Shown: piece by piece, positions 8,838 through 17,663 of the stretch
Position numbering within the stretch: position 1 is the stretch's first letter
How the letters are laid out: every line of letters begins with the position of its first letter
Assembly: GCF_021277265.1 (NCBI RefSeq)
Contig: NZ_JAJSOH010000035.1
Span: forward strand, 1 to 64,000
From: Kineosporia rhizophila
GTDB taxonomy: Bacteria; Actinomycetota; Actinomycetes; Actinomycetales; Kineosporiaceae
DNA: 64,000 nt
Reading direction: 5' to 3'
Position numbers and translations under genes: made by a program
The notes under the pieces: generated by a model
What the model was told of the DNA's origin: nothing
Databases searched by the model: none
What the model saw: only the letters and a program-made list of their open reading frames with translations

Positions 8838-11800
8838 GTTCGTTCCCCGGCCAGCCGATCCTGAGCCGGCAGACCCCGTTCGACCTGTTCGGGGAACTGC
8901 CCGAAGAGGCCACCACGATGCTCGAGGCCAGTGCCGGCACCGGTAAGACGTTCACCATCGCCGCCCTGGTCACCCGCTACGTGGCCGAGGGCCTGGCCCG
9001 CATGGACGACCTGCTGGTGGTCAGTTTCAGCCGGGAGTCGACCCGGGAGCTGCGTGAGCGGGTACGGGAACGGCTGGTCAGCGCACGTGACGGGCTGGCC
9101 CTGGCCGACCCCTCGATGATCGACCCGAACGACCGGGTGCTGGTGCACCTGGCCGACACCGTCGACGAGGCCCGGCGCCGGCGCCGGCTCGAACGGCTGG
9201 AGATCGCCCTGGCCGCCTTCGACGCGGCCACCGTCACCACCATCCACGGCTTCTGCCAGCAGGTCCTGACCACGCTGGGCACGAACGGCGACCACGACCC
9301 GGGCACCGTGCTGGTGGAGGACATCGGCGACCTGGTGCGGGAGGTGGCCGACGACCTCTACCTGCGCAAGTGGGGCTTCCCGGGGGCGGGCACCCCCGAC
9401 CTCGGCCAGGCCGAGTTCCACCAGCTCGCGATCGACGCCGTGGCCGAGGCGGCCGACCTGGTGCCCGATCCGGGCGTGGGTGGCACCCCCGGCCTGCGGG
9501 CCCGGATCGCCCAGGCGGTGCGGGCCGAGGTGGAACGACGCAAGCGCCGGCTGGGCGTGTTCGGCTACGACGACATGCTGACCCGGCTGGCCGGCACCCT
9601 GACCGATCCGCAGTCCGGGCCGGCCGCCTGCCGAAGGCTCCGGGAGCGCTACCGGTTCGTCCTGGTGGACGAGTTCCAGGACACCGACCCGGTGCAGTGG
9701 GAGATCATCCGCCGGCCGTTCCACGGCCACTCCACGCTGATCCTGATCGGCGACCCGAAGCAGGCCGTCTACGGTTTCCGCGGCGCCGACGTGCAGGCCT
9801 ACCTGAACGCCTTCGAGAGCGCCGAGACCGTGCGCACCCTGCCCACCAGCTACCGCAGCGACGCCGCGCTGCTGCGGGGACTGGACACGCTGTTCCAGGG
9901 CGCGGCGCTCGGCGACGAGCGGATCCGGGTGCAGCCGGTGCAGGCCTTCCACCCCGGTCCGATGGTCACCGTCGAGGGCAGTCCGGCGCCGGTGCGGCTG
10001 CGGGTGCTGCCGCGCGACGCGGTCGCCTCCACCCAGCAGAGCGATCTGCCGCAGGCCCCGCTGGCCCGCGACGCGGTGCAGAAGGACCTGGTGGCCGAGG
10101 TGGTCCGGCTGCTGTCCGGGGCGGCCCGGGTACAGCCGCGCGACGGCTCGCCCGAGCGTGACCTGCGTCCGGGAGACATCGCCGTGCTGGTGCGGGCCAA
10201 CTATCAGGCCCAGGACGTCAGCGCCGGGCTGGCCGCGGCCGGTGTGCCCGCCGTGGTCACCGGCCGGACCAGCGTGTTCAGCACCCCCGCCGCGCAGGAG
10301 TGGCAGCTGCTGCTGGAGGCGATGGAACAGCCGCACCGCACCACCCGGGTGAGGCGGCTGGCCCTGAGCTGCTTCGGCGGCCACACCGCGCTGGAGCTGG
10401 ACCAGCAGGGCGCGGCGATCGACGAGGAACTGGCCCTGCGGCTGCGGGACTGGGGCCACCTGCTCACCGAGAACGGCGTCGGGGCGATGTTCGAGACCGT
10501 CGCCCGGCAGACCGGCCTGCAGCGGCGCCTGCTCGGGATGCCGCGCGGCGAAAGGCTTCTGACCGACCTGCGGCACGTGACCCAGGCCCTGCAGGAGGCT
10601 TCGGAGACCAGCCGGCTCGGCCTGAGCGGGTTGTTGCTGTGGCTGCGGCACCGTCAGGAGGAGGCGGCCGGCTCGGAGGGGGCGCTGGAACGCAGCCGGA
10701 GGCTGGAGTCGGACGCCGCCGCCGTGCAGGTGATGACCGTGCACACCAGCAAGGGCCTGGAGTTCCCGGTGGTGCTGGTGCCGTTCGCCTGGAACCAGAG
10801 GGGATCGTCGCGGGACGACGTCACGGCGGTCACCTTCCACGCGGACGGCCGACGGTTCAAGGACATCGGTGGGCCGGGCTGGAAGGACTGGGGGCGCCAC
10901 GTGGAGGCCGCCGACGCCGAGGACGCCGCCGAGGAACTACGCCTGACCTACGTCGCCCTCACCCGGGCGCAGTCGCACCTGGTGCTGTGGTGGGCCCCCA
11001 CCCACAACACCCGAACCGCGCCGCTGCACCGCATCCTGTTCAACCCCGACCCGGAACAGCCGGTGCCGCAGAGCGTACGGGTGCCGAGCGATCCGGGTGC
11101 CCTGGCCGACTTCGAGCGTCTGGCCGGACGCAGCGGCGGCACGCTGGCCGTCGAGCTGATGCAGCCCCGCCGTCCGGAGCAGTGGGAACAGCCCGCACCA
11201 CAGGCAGTTCCACTCCGAGCAGCGACCCTCGGACGGGAGCTCGACCAGGACTGGCGCCGCACCTCGTACAGTTCGCTGACCGCGTCGGCCCACGAGAACC
11301 AGGGCTCCTCCAGCGAACCGGAGGTGGCCCTGAAGGACGACGAGGGCCCGGACGAGCTCGCCCCTGGGCCACTGGACGACGGTCCCGACGAGCCCCTTCG
11401 CCGGATCGCGTCGGCCTGGAACGACCTGCCCGCCGGGGCCCGCTTCGGCACCCTGGTGCACGAGGTGCTGGAACTGGCCGCCGACGCCGGCAACGAGGAC
11501 GAGTTGCGCACCACGGTCGCCGCCCGGGTGGCCCGCTCCGGACCCGCCGTCGACGTGGAGACCCTGGTGAGCGCCCTCGTCCCGGCCGTCTCCACCCCCC
11601 TGCACCTGAATCAGCTGACACTTCGGGACATCGACGCGCGAGACCGGCTCTCCGAACTCGACTTCGAACTCCCCCTGGCCGGTGGCGACGATCCGGTGAC
11701 CACCCGCGTCCTCTTGTCGGATCTGGTTCCGCTCTGGCGCCACCACTGCCCACCGGGCCAACTGCTCAGCCGCTACGCCGAGGCCCTGGACGACCTGGAG

Positions 11801-12214
11801 GCCGTGCCGCTGCGCGGCTACCTGACCGGAAGCATCGACGCGGTGCTCCGGGTGCACTCCGATTCCGGGCCCCGTTTCGTGGTGGTCGACTACAAGACCA
11901 ACCGGCTGGGCACTCCGGACGAGCCGGTGACGGCCTGGCACTACCGGCCCAGCGCGATGGAAGAGGCAATGATCGCAGCCCACTACCCGCTGCAGGCCCT
12001 GCTCTACGGCGTTGCCCTGCACCGCTTCCTGCGCTGGCGCCAGCCCGGCTACGACCCGGCCCAGCATCTCGGTGGCGTGCGCTACCTGTTCCTGCGCGGC
12101 ATGTCCGGACCGGACGTGCACAGCGAAGACGGCACTGCCCCGGGCGTTTTCTGCTGGGAACCACCCACCGCGCTGGTCACCGCCACCTCCGACCTCCTGG
12201 CCGGCCGGTCGTGA
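8834..12214 (+). CDS. recB: RecBCD enzyme subunit RecB (helicase-nuclease)
   Basis: 1126 residues. The ATG overlaps the recC stop (ATGA). RecB is the 3'-5' superfamily-1 helicase with a C-terminal nuclease. Walker A is ASAGTGKT near residue 33, motif II is VLVDEFQDTDPVQWE, motif III is LIGDPKQAVYGFRGADV, and the later helicase motifs include VMTVHTSKGLEFPVVLVP and LRLTYVALTRAQ. The nuclease domain near the end has FVVVDYKTNRLG with the catalytic Asp-x-Lys core, followed by YPLQALLYGVALHRFL. All active-site elements look intact. It acts with RecC and RecD on linear DNA ends. Confidence 0.95.
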   Translation: MSSFPGQPILSRQTPFDLFGELPEEATTMLEASAGTGKTFTIAALVTRYVAEGLARMDDLLVVSFSRESTRELRERVRERLVSARDGLALADPSMIDPNDRVLVHLADTVDEARRRRRLERLEIALAAFDAATVTTIHGFCQQVLTTLGTNGDHDPGTVLVEDIGDLVREVADDLYLRKWGFPGAGTPDLGQAEFHQLAIDAVAEAADLVPDPGVGGTPGLRARIAQAVRAEVERRKRRLGVFGYDDMLTRLAGTLTDPQSGPAACRRLRERYRFVLVDEFQDTDPVQWEIIRRPFHGHSTLILIGDPKQAVYGFRGADVQAYLNAFESAETVRTLPTSYRSDAALLRGLDTLFQGAALGDERIRVQPVQAFHPGPMVTVEGSPAPVRLRVLPRDAVASTQQSDLPQAPLARDAVQKDLVAEVVRLLSGAARVQPRDGSPERDLRPGDIAVLVRANYQAQDVSAGLAAAGVPAVVTGRTSVFSTPAAQEWQLLLEAMEQPHRTTRVRRLALSCFGGHTALELDQQGAAIDEELALRLRDWGHLLTENGVGAMFETVARQTGLQRRLLGMPRGERLLTDLRHVTQALQEASETSRLGLSGLLLWLRHRQEEAAGSEGALERSRRLESDAAAVQVMTVHTSKGLEFPVVLVPFAWNQRGSSRDDVTAVTFHADGRRFKDIGGPGWKDWGRHVEAADAEDAAEELRLTYVALTRAQSHLVLWWAPTHNTRTAPLHRILFNPDPEQPVPQSVRVPSDPGALADFERLAGRSGGTLAVELMQPRRPEQWEQPAPQAVPLRAATLGRELDQDWRRTSYSSLTASAHENQGSSSEPEVALKDDEGPDELAPGPLDDGPDEPLRRIASAWNDLPAGARFGTLVHEVLELAADAGNEDELRTTVAARVARSGPAVDVETLVSALVPAVSTPLHLNQLTLRDIDARDRLSELDFELPLAGGDDPVTTRVLLSDLVPLWRHHCPPGQLLSRYAEALDDLEAVPLRGYLTGSIDAVLRVHSDSGPRFVVVDYKTNRLGTPDEPVTAWHYRPSAMEEAMIAAHYPLQALLYGVALHRFLRWRQPGYDPAQHLGGVRYLFLRGMSGPDVHSEDGTAPGVFCWEPPTALVTATSDLLAGRS

Positions 12215-14118
12215 CCGCCGCACTGAAGGACGAACCGGGCCACCCCCACCGCATCGCGGTGAACGCCACCGGCCTGCTCGGCGACTTCAACCGGGCGGGC
12301 ATCCTGACCGCGGCCGACATCCACGTGGCCCGGCGCCTGGGCGCTCTGGGCGGCGAACCGGACGAGGCGGTGCACCTGGCCGTGGCCCTGGTGGTGCGCT
12401 CGGTGCGGCACGGTTCGGTGGTGCTCGACCTGGCCTCCGCGGCCGGGACGATCAGCCCGGACGACGAGGACGAGGCCGAGGAGCCCCTGGAACCGGCCGT
12501 CACCCTGACCTGGCCGGAACCGGGTGAGTGGGCGAAACGCTGTGCGGTGAGCCCACTGATCGGCGGGCCGCTGCGGATGACCGGCTCGAGTCTGTGGCTG
12601 GCCCGCTACTGGGAGCAGGAGCAGACCGTGGCCGCCGAACTGCTGCTGCGCGCCGCCGACCGCCCGGCCGACCTGGACGAGGAGGTGCTGCGAGCCGGCC
12701 TGCAACGACTCTTCCCCCAGGCCGAGTACGCCGACCAGCAACTGGCCGCCGCCGTCTGCGCGCTCTCCCGGGTGGGGGTGCTCGCCGGTGGGCCGGGAAC
12801 CGGCAAGACCACCACCGTCTCCCGCCTGCTCGCCCTCCTGCGCGAGCAGCACCCGGAGTACCGCATCGCCCTGGCCGCCCCCACCGGCAAGGCCGCGGCC
12901 CGGCTGCACGAGGCTGTGCGTTCCTCCACCGCCGACCTGCCCCCGGCCGACCAGGCCCGGCTGGGCGCCGATCTGTTCGCCACCACCCTGCACCGGCTGC
13001 TCGGCTGGCGCCCGGACGCCCGCAGCCGGTTCCGCCACGACCGCACCAACCGCCTGCCGTTCGAGGTGGTGATCGTGGACGAGAGCTCGATGGTCTCGCT
13101 CACCCTGATGGCGCGGCTGCTGGAGGCGCTGCGCCCGGCCACCCGGCTGATCCTGATCGGCGACCCCGACCAGCTGGCCTCGGTCGAGGCCGGGGCGGTG
13201 CTCGGTGACCTGGTCGACCGCTCCCGGCTGAACCACCGCACCGAGGACTTCTCCGCCGTCCTGCAGCGCGTGCTCCCCCAGAACCAGCCGGGCGAACCGG
13301 TTCCGGACACCCCGACGGCGCGTTTCCGCAACGGAGTGAGCACCCTGCTCTCGACCCGCCGCTTCGCCGCCGGTGGCGACATCGCCGCTCTGGCCGCGGC
13401 GATCCGCGACGGAGAGGCCGACCGGGCCGTGGACGTGCTGCACTCCGCCTCCGAGGCCGTGGAGTTCGTCGAGCTGGCCGATCAGGAGCGTCCCGGCCCG
13501 CACCAGCTGGAGCCGATCCGGGCCGAGGTCCGGGCCGGAGCCGCGCAGGTGATGGCGGCCGCCGCGGCCGGTGACGGGGTGGCCGCCCTGGCCGGCCTGG
13601 AACAGCACCGCCTGCTCTGCACCCACCGGCGCGGGCCGCGCGGGGTTCAGTTGTGGAGCGACCTGGCCGCCGGATGGATCTTCGAGGACCATCCGGTGGT
13701 GCCGCGCAGCGACGGCCGCTACGCCGGGGAACCGCTGCTGATCACCACCAACGACTACGAGTCGGGGCTCTACAACGGCGACACCGGCGTGGTGGTCTCG
13801 AACCAGGACGGTTCGCTGACCGCGGTTTTCGGGCGCGGTGGGGATCCGATACCGGTGCCGCTGGCCCGGCTGGGCGCGGTGCGCCCGCTCTACGCGATGA
13901 CCGTGCACCGCAGCCAGGGCAGCCAGTTCGACCGGGTGAGCGTGCTGCTGCCGGCCGCCGCCTCGTCGCTGTGCACCCGTGAGACGCTGTACACGGCCGT
14001 CACCCGGGCCCGCCGGCACGTGCGGGTGATCGGCTCGGTGGAGGCCCTGCGCACCGCGATCGCCCGCCCCGCGGCCCGGGCCACCGGACTGCGCGGACGG
14101 CTCTCACCCGGAGCCTGA
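12211..14118 (+). CDS. recD: RecBCD enzyme subunit RecD (5'-3' helicase)
   Basis: 635 residues from a GTG that overlaps the recB stop (GTGA); the frame is open far upstream, but that part is antisense-like shadow within recB. RecD is the fast 5'-3' superfamily-1B motor of RecBCD. Walker A reads GGPGTGKTTTVSRL, Walker B VIVDESSMVS, the next motif LIGDPDQLASVEAGAVL, and the C-terminal UvrD-like motif YAMTVHRSQGSQFDRVSVLLP. Length and motif order match canonical RecD. Third and last gene of the operon; a short AT-richer spacer follows. Confidence 0.95.
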   Translation: MTAALKDEPGHPHRIAVNATGLLGDFNRAGILTAADIHVARRLGALGGEPDEAVHLAVALVVRSVRHGSVVLDLASAAGTISPDDEDEAEEPLEPAVTLTWPEPGEWAKRCAVSPLIGGPLRMTGSSLWLARYWEQEQTVAAELLLRAADRPADLDEEVLRAGLQRLFPQAEYADQQLAAAVCALSRVGVLAGGPGTGKTTTVSRLLALLREQHPEYRIALAAPTGKAAARLHEAVRSSTADLPPADQARLGADLFATTLHRLLGWRPDARSRFRHDRTNRLPFEVVIVDESSMVSLTLMARLLEALRPATRLILIGDPDQLASVEAGAVLGDLVDRSRLNHRTEDFSAVLQRVLPQNQPGEPVPDTPTARFRNGVSTLLSTRRFAAGGDIAALAAAIRDGEADRAVDVLHSASEAVEFVELADQERPGPHQLEPIRAEVRAGAAQVMAAAAAGDGVAALAGLEQHRLLCTHRRGPRGVQLWSDLAAGWIFEDHPVVPRSDGRYAGEPLLITTNDYESGLYNGDTGVVVSNQDGSLTAVFGRGGDPIPVPLARLGAVRPLYAMTVHRSQGSQFDRVSVLLPAAASSLCTRETLYTAVTRARRHVRVIGSVEALRTAIARPAARATGLRGRLSPGA

Positions 14119-14226
14119 CCTGCGCAGACGATAACACTTGCATTAACACATGGCATGGTAAATGCCCATAGGCGCAGCGCGAGTGTTCGGTCACACAATG
14201 ATCAACTATCGGATTCCATAGTGCGC

Positions 14227-14250
14227 GTTTACTGTGAAGTACGTGTAAAC
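14227..14250. promoter_or_regulatory. Inverted repeat GTTTAC-N12-GTAAAC upstream of a small gene
   Basis: Perfect six-base arms (14227-14232 and 14245-14250) lie 26 bases before the ATG of the small zinc-finger-like gene. They sit at the end of a roughly 130-bp stretch (14119-14250) that is clearly more AT-rich than its surroundings and has no gene. It is a plausible promoter/operator region; the regulator is unknown. Confidence 0.45.
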
Positions 14251-14275
14251 CACACCGGGAATTCGGGAGTTGGCC

Positions 14276-14476
14276 ATGAACAACGACGTTGCGCTGACCT
14301 CAGCAGCAGAATCCTTCCCCGGCTCAAACTCCGTCCCCCTCCTGGGTTCTGAGAGTGGCACGATGATGTCGTGCGACACCTGCAACCTGGTGGGTGGACC
14401 GTTCCCGGCCGCCGAGGCGGCCCATCTGCGGGCGATCCATGATCGCCTGCACCACGGCATGCTCTTCGCCGCCTGA
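14276..14476 (+). CDS. Small C2H2 zinc-finger-like protein, 66 residues
   Basis: ATG at 14276 with GGGAG seven bases upstream. Residues 33-55 give a Cys-x2-Cys-x13-His-x4-His pattern (C33, C36, H50, H55), with two further histidines at 59-60 just before the end. This looks like a single zinc-binding finger at the C-terminus behind a Ser-rich, probably disordered first half. A dedicated upstream inverted repeat and a strong terminator right behind it argue that it is a real, separately expressed gene rather than a chance frame. I do not recognise a named family; possible roles are a small regulator or metal-binding peptide. Confidence 0.6.
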   Translation: MNNDVALTSAAESFPGSNSVPLLGSESGTMMSCDTCNLVGGPFPAAEAAHLRAIHDRLHHGMLFAA

Positions 14477-14493
14477 TCCTTTCCCGCCTCGTC

Positions 14494-14528
14494 CAGAAGT
14501 CCCCGGCCGTCGCGACCGGGGACTTCTG
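14494..14528 (+). terminator. Hairpin terminator after the small zinc-finger-like gene
   Basis: Perfect 13-bp stem (14494-14506 with 14516-14528) around a nine-base loop, 18 bases after the stop codon and followed by CCGTTCTCC. Confidence 0.8.
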
Positions 14529-14670
14529 CCGTTCTCCAGGCCCGCAGCAGCCGGGAGTTGCCTGGGAATCGGCTGACCGACTCGCCCTGGAGCGAGGCGG
14601 CGGGAGACGATGGTCCGGTGACCCGCACAGAACGTCCTCGCCCCACCGTCCGCCTGACGAAGGTGCCCGC

Positions 14671-15798
14671 ATGAGCCTGAGCGGCCCCACCAGCGGGCCC
14701 GTCGAGGGCGGCCGGGCCCTGTTCAAGGGCCGACTGCTGGGCTTCCCGGTGCACCTGGACCTGTCGTTCATGGTCGTGATGGCGGTGCTCGGCTGGATGT
14801 CCACCTACGGCGATCTGGAAGGCATGATCGTCTGGCTGCTGATCACCCCCGTCGCCGTGCTGGTGCACGAACTGGGCCACGCCGTGGTCGCTCGCACCAC
14901 CGGTGCCAAACCGGAGATCGCGCTGGCCGGTTTCGGCGGGGTCACCAGCTTCACCCCGCCCCGGGAACTGTCCCGCGCCCGCTCGATCGCGATCTCGCTG
15001 GCCGGCCCGGCCGTCGGTCTGGCGATCGGCCTGGTGCTGGTGCTCGTCGACCGCACCGTGGCGGCCGACCTGACCAACGAGTGGGCCTGGTGGGCGCTGC
15101 GGATCGGGATCTTCACCTCGATCGGCTGGAGCCTGCTGAACCTGCTGCCGGTGCTGCCGCTCGACGGCGGTCAGGCGATGCGCGAGTTCCTGCCCGGAGA
15201 CCCGGTGACGAGGTTGCGCCGGGCCGCGATCGTCTCGATCGTGGTGGCCGTGCTGGCCGCCGCCGCGGTCTACGTCTATCGCCCGGGCAACCTCTTCCTG
15301 GCCCTGTTCCTGCTGTTCTTCGCGGTCAGCAACTACTTCACCCTGCGCGACCTGTCGCAGAACCGGTCGGTCAGCTCCGACGGTCTGCGCGGGCCCCGTC
15401 CCGGGCAGACGCCGGAGACGATGATCGTCGAGATGCTCTGGCGCAACCAGGCCGAGCGGGCCCGCCAGGTGATGCACACGCTGCCCGAGGGCGTCACCAT
15501 CGACCTGGCGCTGCACGGTGCGGTTCTCAGCCTCACCGGTGATCCGGAGCAGGGGCACGCGCTGCTGGAGCAGGAGACGGCCCGCCGGCCCGATGATCCC
15601 AACCTGGCCGCCGTCCTGGCCCTCACCCAGGCGCTGGAACACGACTGGGACGCCCTGATCCACACCATGCAGGGTCCGCTGGGCAAGCTCATCCCGGCGC
15701 CGGTCCTGGACCGCACCATGGTCGAGGCGCGGGCCACCGGCCGCGACGACGTGGCCGGGCGCATCGCGTTCCTCCGGTCGCAGAACACCCCGTCCTGA
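14671..15798 (+). CDS. Site-2 protease family (M50) membrane metalloprotease
   Basis: 375 residues. The zinc motif HELGH lies in a hydrophobic helix near residue 66, and the second conserved motif NLLPVLPLDGGQ follows near residue 155; both are intact, so the enzyme should be active. About six membrane segments occupy residues 25-230. The remaining 150 or so residues are soluble and helical, with a repeat-like look (LPEGVTIDLALHGAVLSL, DPNLAAVLALTQALE) that may be a TPR-type module. Members cleave transmembrane anti-sigma factors or other membrane proteins. No anti-sigma gene is adjacent, so the substrate is unknown. A GAAGGTG sequence precedes the ATG. Confidence 0.88.
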   Translation: MSLSGPTSGPVEGGRALFKGRLLGFPVHLDLSFMVVMAVLGWMSTYGDLEGMIVWLLITPVAVLVHELGHAVVARTTGAKPEIALAGFGGVTSFTPPRELSRARSIAISLAGPAVGLAIGLVLVLVDRTVAADLTNEWAWWALRIGIFTSIGWSLLNLLPVLPLDGGQAMREFLPGDPVTRLRRAAIVSIVVAVLAAAAVYVYRPGNLFLALFLLFFAVSNYFTLRDLSQNRSVSSDGLRGPRPGQTPETMIVEMLWRNQAERARQVMHTLPEGVTIDLALHGAVLSLTGDPEQGHALLEQETARRPDDPNLAAVLALTQALEHDWDALIHTMQGPLGKLIPAPVLDRTMVEARATGRDDVAGRIAFLRSQNTPS

Positions 15799-15810
15799 AA
15801 AGCCACCACC

Positions 15811-15857
15811 AACTGAAGACGTCGGTGGGCACCGAAGGCGCACCGACGTCTTCAGTT
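15811..15857. terminator. Bidirectional hairpin terminator between convergent genes
   Basis: Perfect 17-bp stem (15811-15827 with 15841-15857) around a 13-base loop. It lies between the stop of the M50 protease gene (plus) and the stop of the cation exchanger gene (minus), so it can serve both. Confidence 0.85.
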
Positions 15858-15861
15858 CGTA

Positions 15862-16926
15862 CTACAGAAGAACCACCAGACCGATCGCGAAAACCGGGTA
15901 CAGCAGCGCGGTCAGGGCCAGCCGCAGCGGGGTGAGCCGGTTCGTCGCCATCGTGGCCAGCAGGTAGCCGATGGCCAGCATGGTGATCACCGCCGACCAG
16001 ACCAGCGGCGCGTCGAAGTGCCAGTCGGCGAACAGCATCGCCGAGGCGCTGGGCACCGTCACCTGGATCATCATCGCGCCGGAGATGTTGGCCAGAGCCA
16101 GTTTCGCCTTGCCCTGCCGCACCCAGATCACCGAGTTCATGATCTCCGGCAGCTCGGTGGCGACCGGGGCCAGCAGCAGAGCGGTGACCGCCCCGGAGAG
16201 GCCGATCATCGGGCCGATCGCCCCCAGCTGGCCGACGAAGACCTGGGAGGCGAAGAAGATCACGGCCAGCGTGGCGGCGAGCTGCGCGACGATCGCCCAC
16301 GAGGCCGGAGCGGCCTGGTTCGGCTGCAGTTTCAGCGGTTCCAGCTCCTCCTCGTCGGCGTCCCCGGCCTCCGGTTCGTCCGCGCGGCTCATCTCCTTGA
16401 ACACGTACAGCGCGTAGACCCCCAGGAACAGCAGGCCCAGCCACGGTTTCCAGGCGAAGACGACCAGGCCCAGGAACACCTTGAACACGAACACGGCCAG
16501 GAACCAGCGCTGGTCGCGGGAGAGCCGGGCGACGTCGCGAGGGCTGCCGAGCATCGCCCGGTCGTCGGCCGGGCGTTCTTCGGGCGAGCTGGTGGGGGCG
16601 CCCACCGACACCAGCTCCCGGGTCAGGATCCGCTTGCGGAACAGCAGCATCACCCCGGTGACGCCGTAGGCCAGCGTGGCCAGGGCGAGCGGGCCGCCCA
16701 TGGCCGCGCCGACGCCGATCTCCTTCTGCTCGTCGCCGCCGGTGGTGACGGCCACCAGGGTGACCACCGATTCGGGCAGGGCGGTGCCGAAGGCCGCGAG
16801 AATGGTACCGACGGCCATCTTTCCGACGTTGAGCCGATGGCCGAGCCATTCCACAGCGTTGACGAACCACTCACACGAGAGATAGATCGCCACCGCGCAC
16901 GCGATGAGCAACACGAAGTGCCACAC
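15862..16926 (-). CDS. CaCA-family cation exchanger (Ca2+/Na+/H+ antiporter-like)
   Basis: 354 residues, GTG start with GAGGA upstream. Two inverted alpha-repeat motifs mark the Ca2+:cation antiporter superfamily: GTALPESVVTLVAV near residue 48 in the first half, and ATELPEIMNSVIWVRQGKAK in the second half. The halves are separated by a charged cytoplasmic loop (DEPEAGDADEEELEP, around residue 190). About ten membrane helices are visible. The probable manganese riboswitch in the 5' leader suggests that the ion handled physiologically is Mn2+, or that Mn2+ signals its need. Expression would rise with Mn2+ and give efflux. Substrate specificity is inference from the leader. Confidence 0.87.
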   Translation of the reverse strand: MWHFVLLIACAVAIYLSCEWFVNAVEWLGHRLNVGKMAVGTILAAFGTALPESVVTLVAVTTGGDEQKEIGVGAAMGGPLALATLAYGVTGVMLLFRKRILTRELVSVGAPTSSPEERPADDRAMLGSPRDVARLSRDQRWFLAVFVFKVFLGLVVFAWKPWLGLLFLGVYALYVFKEMSRADEPEAGDADEEELEPLKLQPNQAAPASWAIVAQLAATLAVIFFASQVFVGQLGAIGPMIGLSGAVTALLLAPVATELPEIMNSVIWVRQGKAKLALANISGAMMIQVTVPSASAMLFADWHFDAPLVWSAVITMLAIGYLLATMATNRLTPLRLALTALLYPVFAIGLVVLL

Positions 16927-17039
16927 GATTTTTTGTCCTCAGCCTGGTCCGGCGCGTCCACGGACGGGGCCGGAGGCATTCGGGGTGAGCAGGCCTCGGC
17001 CCCGGAAGCAGACGCACTTGTGCGTTCACCTGCGGGACC

Positions 17040-17152
17040 GAAGGTCTCGTCCACCCACCGGTGACGGTGGGCCTCACGACCGGAGAACCAGGTTCTCAGT
17101 GTGTCGATCGTGGGATTCGCGGACTACTCCCCCTCGGAACCCTACGAGCCTC
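17040..17152 (-). promoter_or_regulatory. Probable yybP-ykoY (Mn2+) riboswitch upstream of the CaCA exchanger
   Basis: On the minus strand the leader contains GAGGGGGAGTAGTCC (17121-17135) and, about 80 bases on, GGACGAGACCTTCGG (17039-17053). These match the two conserved loops of the yybP-ykoY aptamer (GGGGAGUAG and CGAGACCU), with CGACACAC between them. CCGAGG just before the first block can pair with CCTTCGG in the last, forming the closing P1 helix with a small bulge. Between the aptamer and the GTG start lie further hairpins (one pairing GGGGCCGAGGC with GCCTCCGGCCCC near 16950-16990) that could be the expression platform. Known members bind Mn2+ and control cation exporters. Confidence 0.8.
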
Positions 17153-17237
17153 GCACAGGGCGATCCGGGCGCGCAATCGCCCGGGCGAGTGTGTGGCGCA
17201 GGCGACAACCGGCCCCGGCCGGGGCATGCTCGGGCAC

Positions 17238-17663
17238 ATGCCCTTCTCCTGGCCGGATCTCACGGTGCGCCAGCGACTGGAGGCCGTCGGGCCGGTGGAC
17301 GCGGCCCGGGCCTGGCAGCGCTATGCCGAACCGGCACTCTGGCCCACCTGGTCACCGCACCTGCGCCGGGTGGACTACGCGCACGAGCGACTGCGCGCGG
17401 GCACCCCGGGACGGGTGTTCGGCCCGGGCGGGGTGTGGCTGGACTTCTGGATAGAAGACGTCAGTGAGCCCGAACGCTCGTGGACCTGGCTGGTGCGGCG
17501 GGGACCGGTGTCGATGGTGCTGGAGCACGGCGTGGAGGCCACCGCCGAGGGCTCGCGCACCTGGCTGGCCGTGCGGGGCCCGGCCCCGCTGGTGGTGCCC
17601 TATCTGCCGGTGGCCCGGATCGCCCTGGGCCGGCTGGTGACGCTGCCCTGGAGCCAGACCTAG
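17238..17663 (+). CDS. SRPBCC (START-like) family protein
   Basis: 141 residues from ATG 17238. The helix-grip pattern is readable: an N-terminal segment with AWQRYAEPALWPTWSPHLRRV, then strands containing GPGGVWLDFWIEDV and SWTWLV, and a C-terminal helix (VARIALGRLVTLPW). Such proteins bind hydrophobic ligands or act as cyclases; the ligand here is unknown. No good Shine-Dalgarno is visible. Its TAG shares the sequence CCTAGG with the stop of the convergent response regulator, so the genes overlap by four bases. Confidence 0.7.
   Translation: MPFSWPDLTVRQRLEAVGPVDAARAWQRYAEPALWPTWSPHLRRVDYAHERLRAGTPGRVFGPGGVWLDFWIEDVSEPERSWTWLVRRGPVSMVLEHGVEATAEGSRTWLAVRGPAPLVVPYLPVARIALGRLVTLPWSQT

Noticed and set aside
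8678..10900. 740-codon open frame on the minus strand opposite recB
   Set aside because: High-GC antisense shadow rich in Gly, His, Gln and Arg without recognisable domains; similar long shadows occur opposite recC, recD and the kinases.
10300..12210. Long 5' extension of the recD reading frame
   Set aside because: It lies wholly within recB in another frame, is low-complexity Gly/Arg/Ala-rich, and RecD homology begins at the GTG 12211 that overlaps the recB stop.
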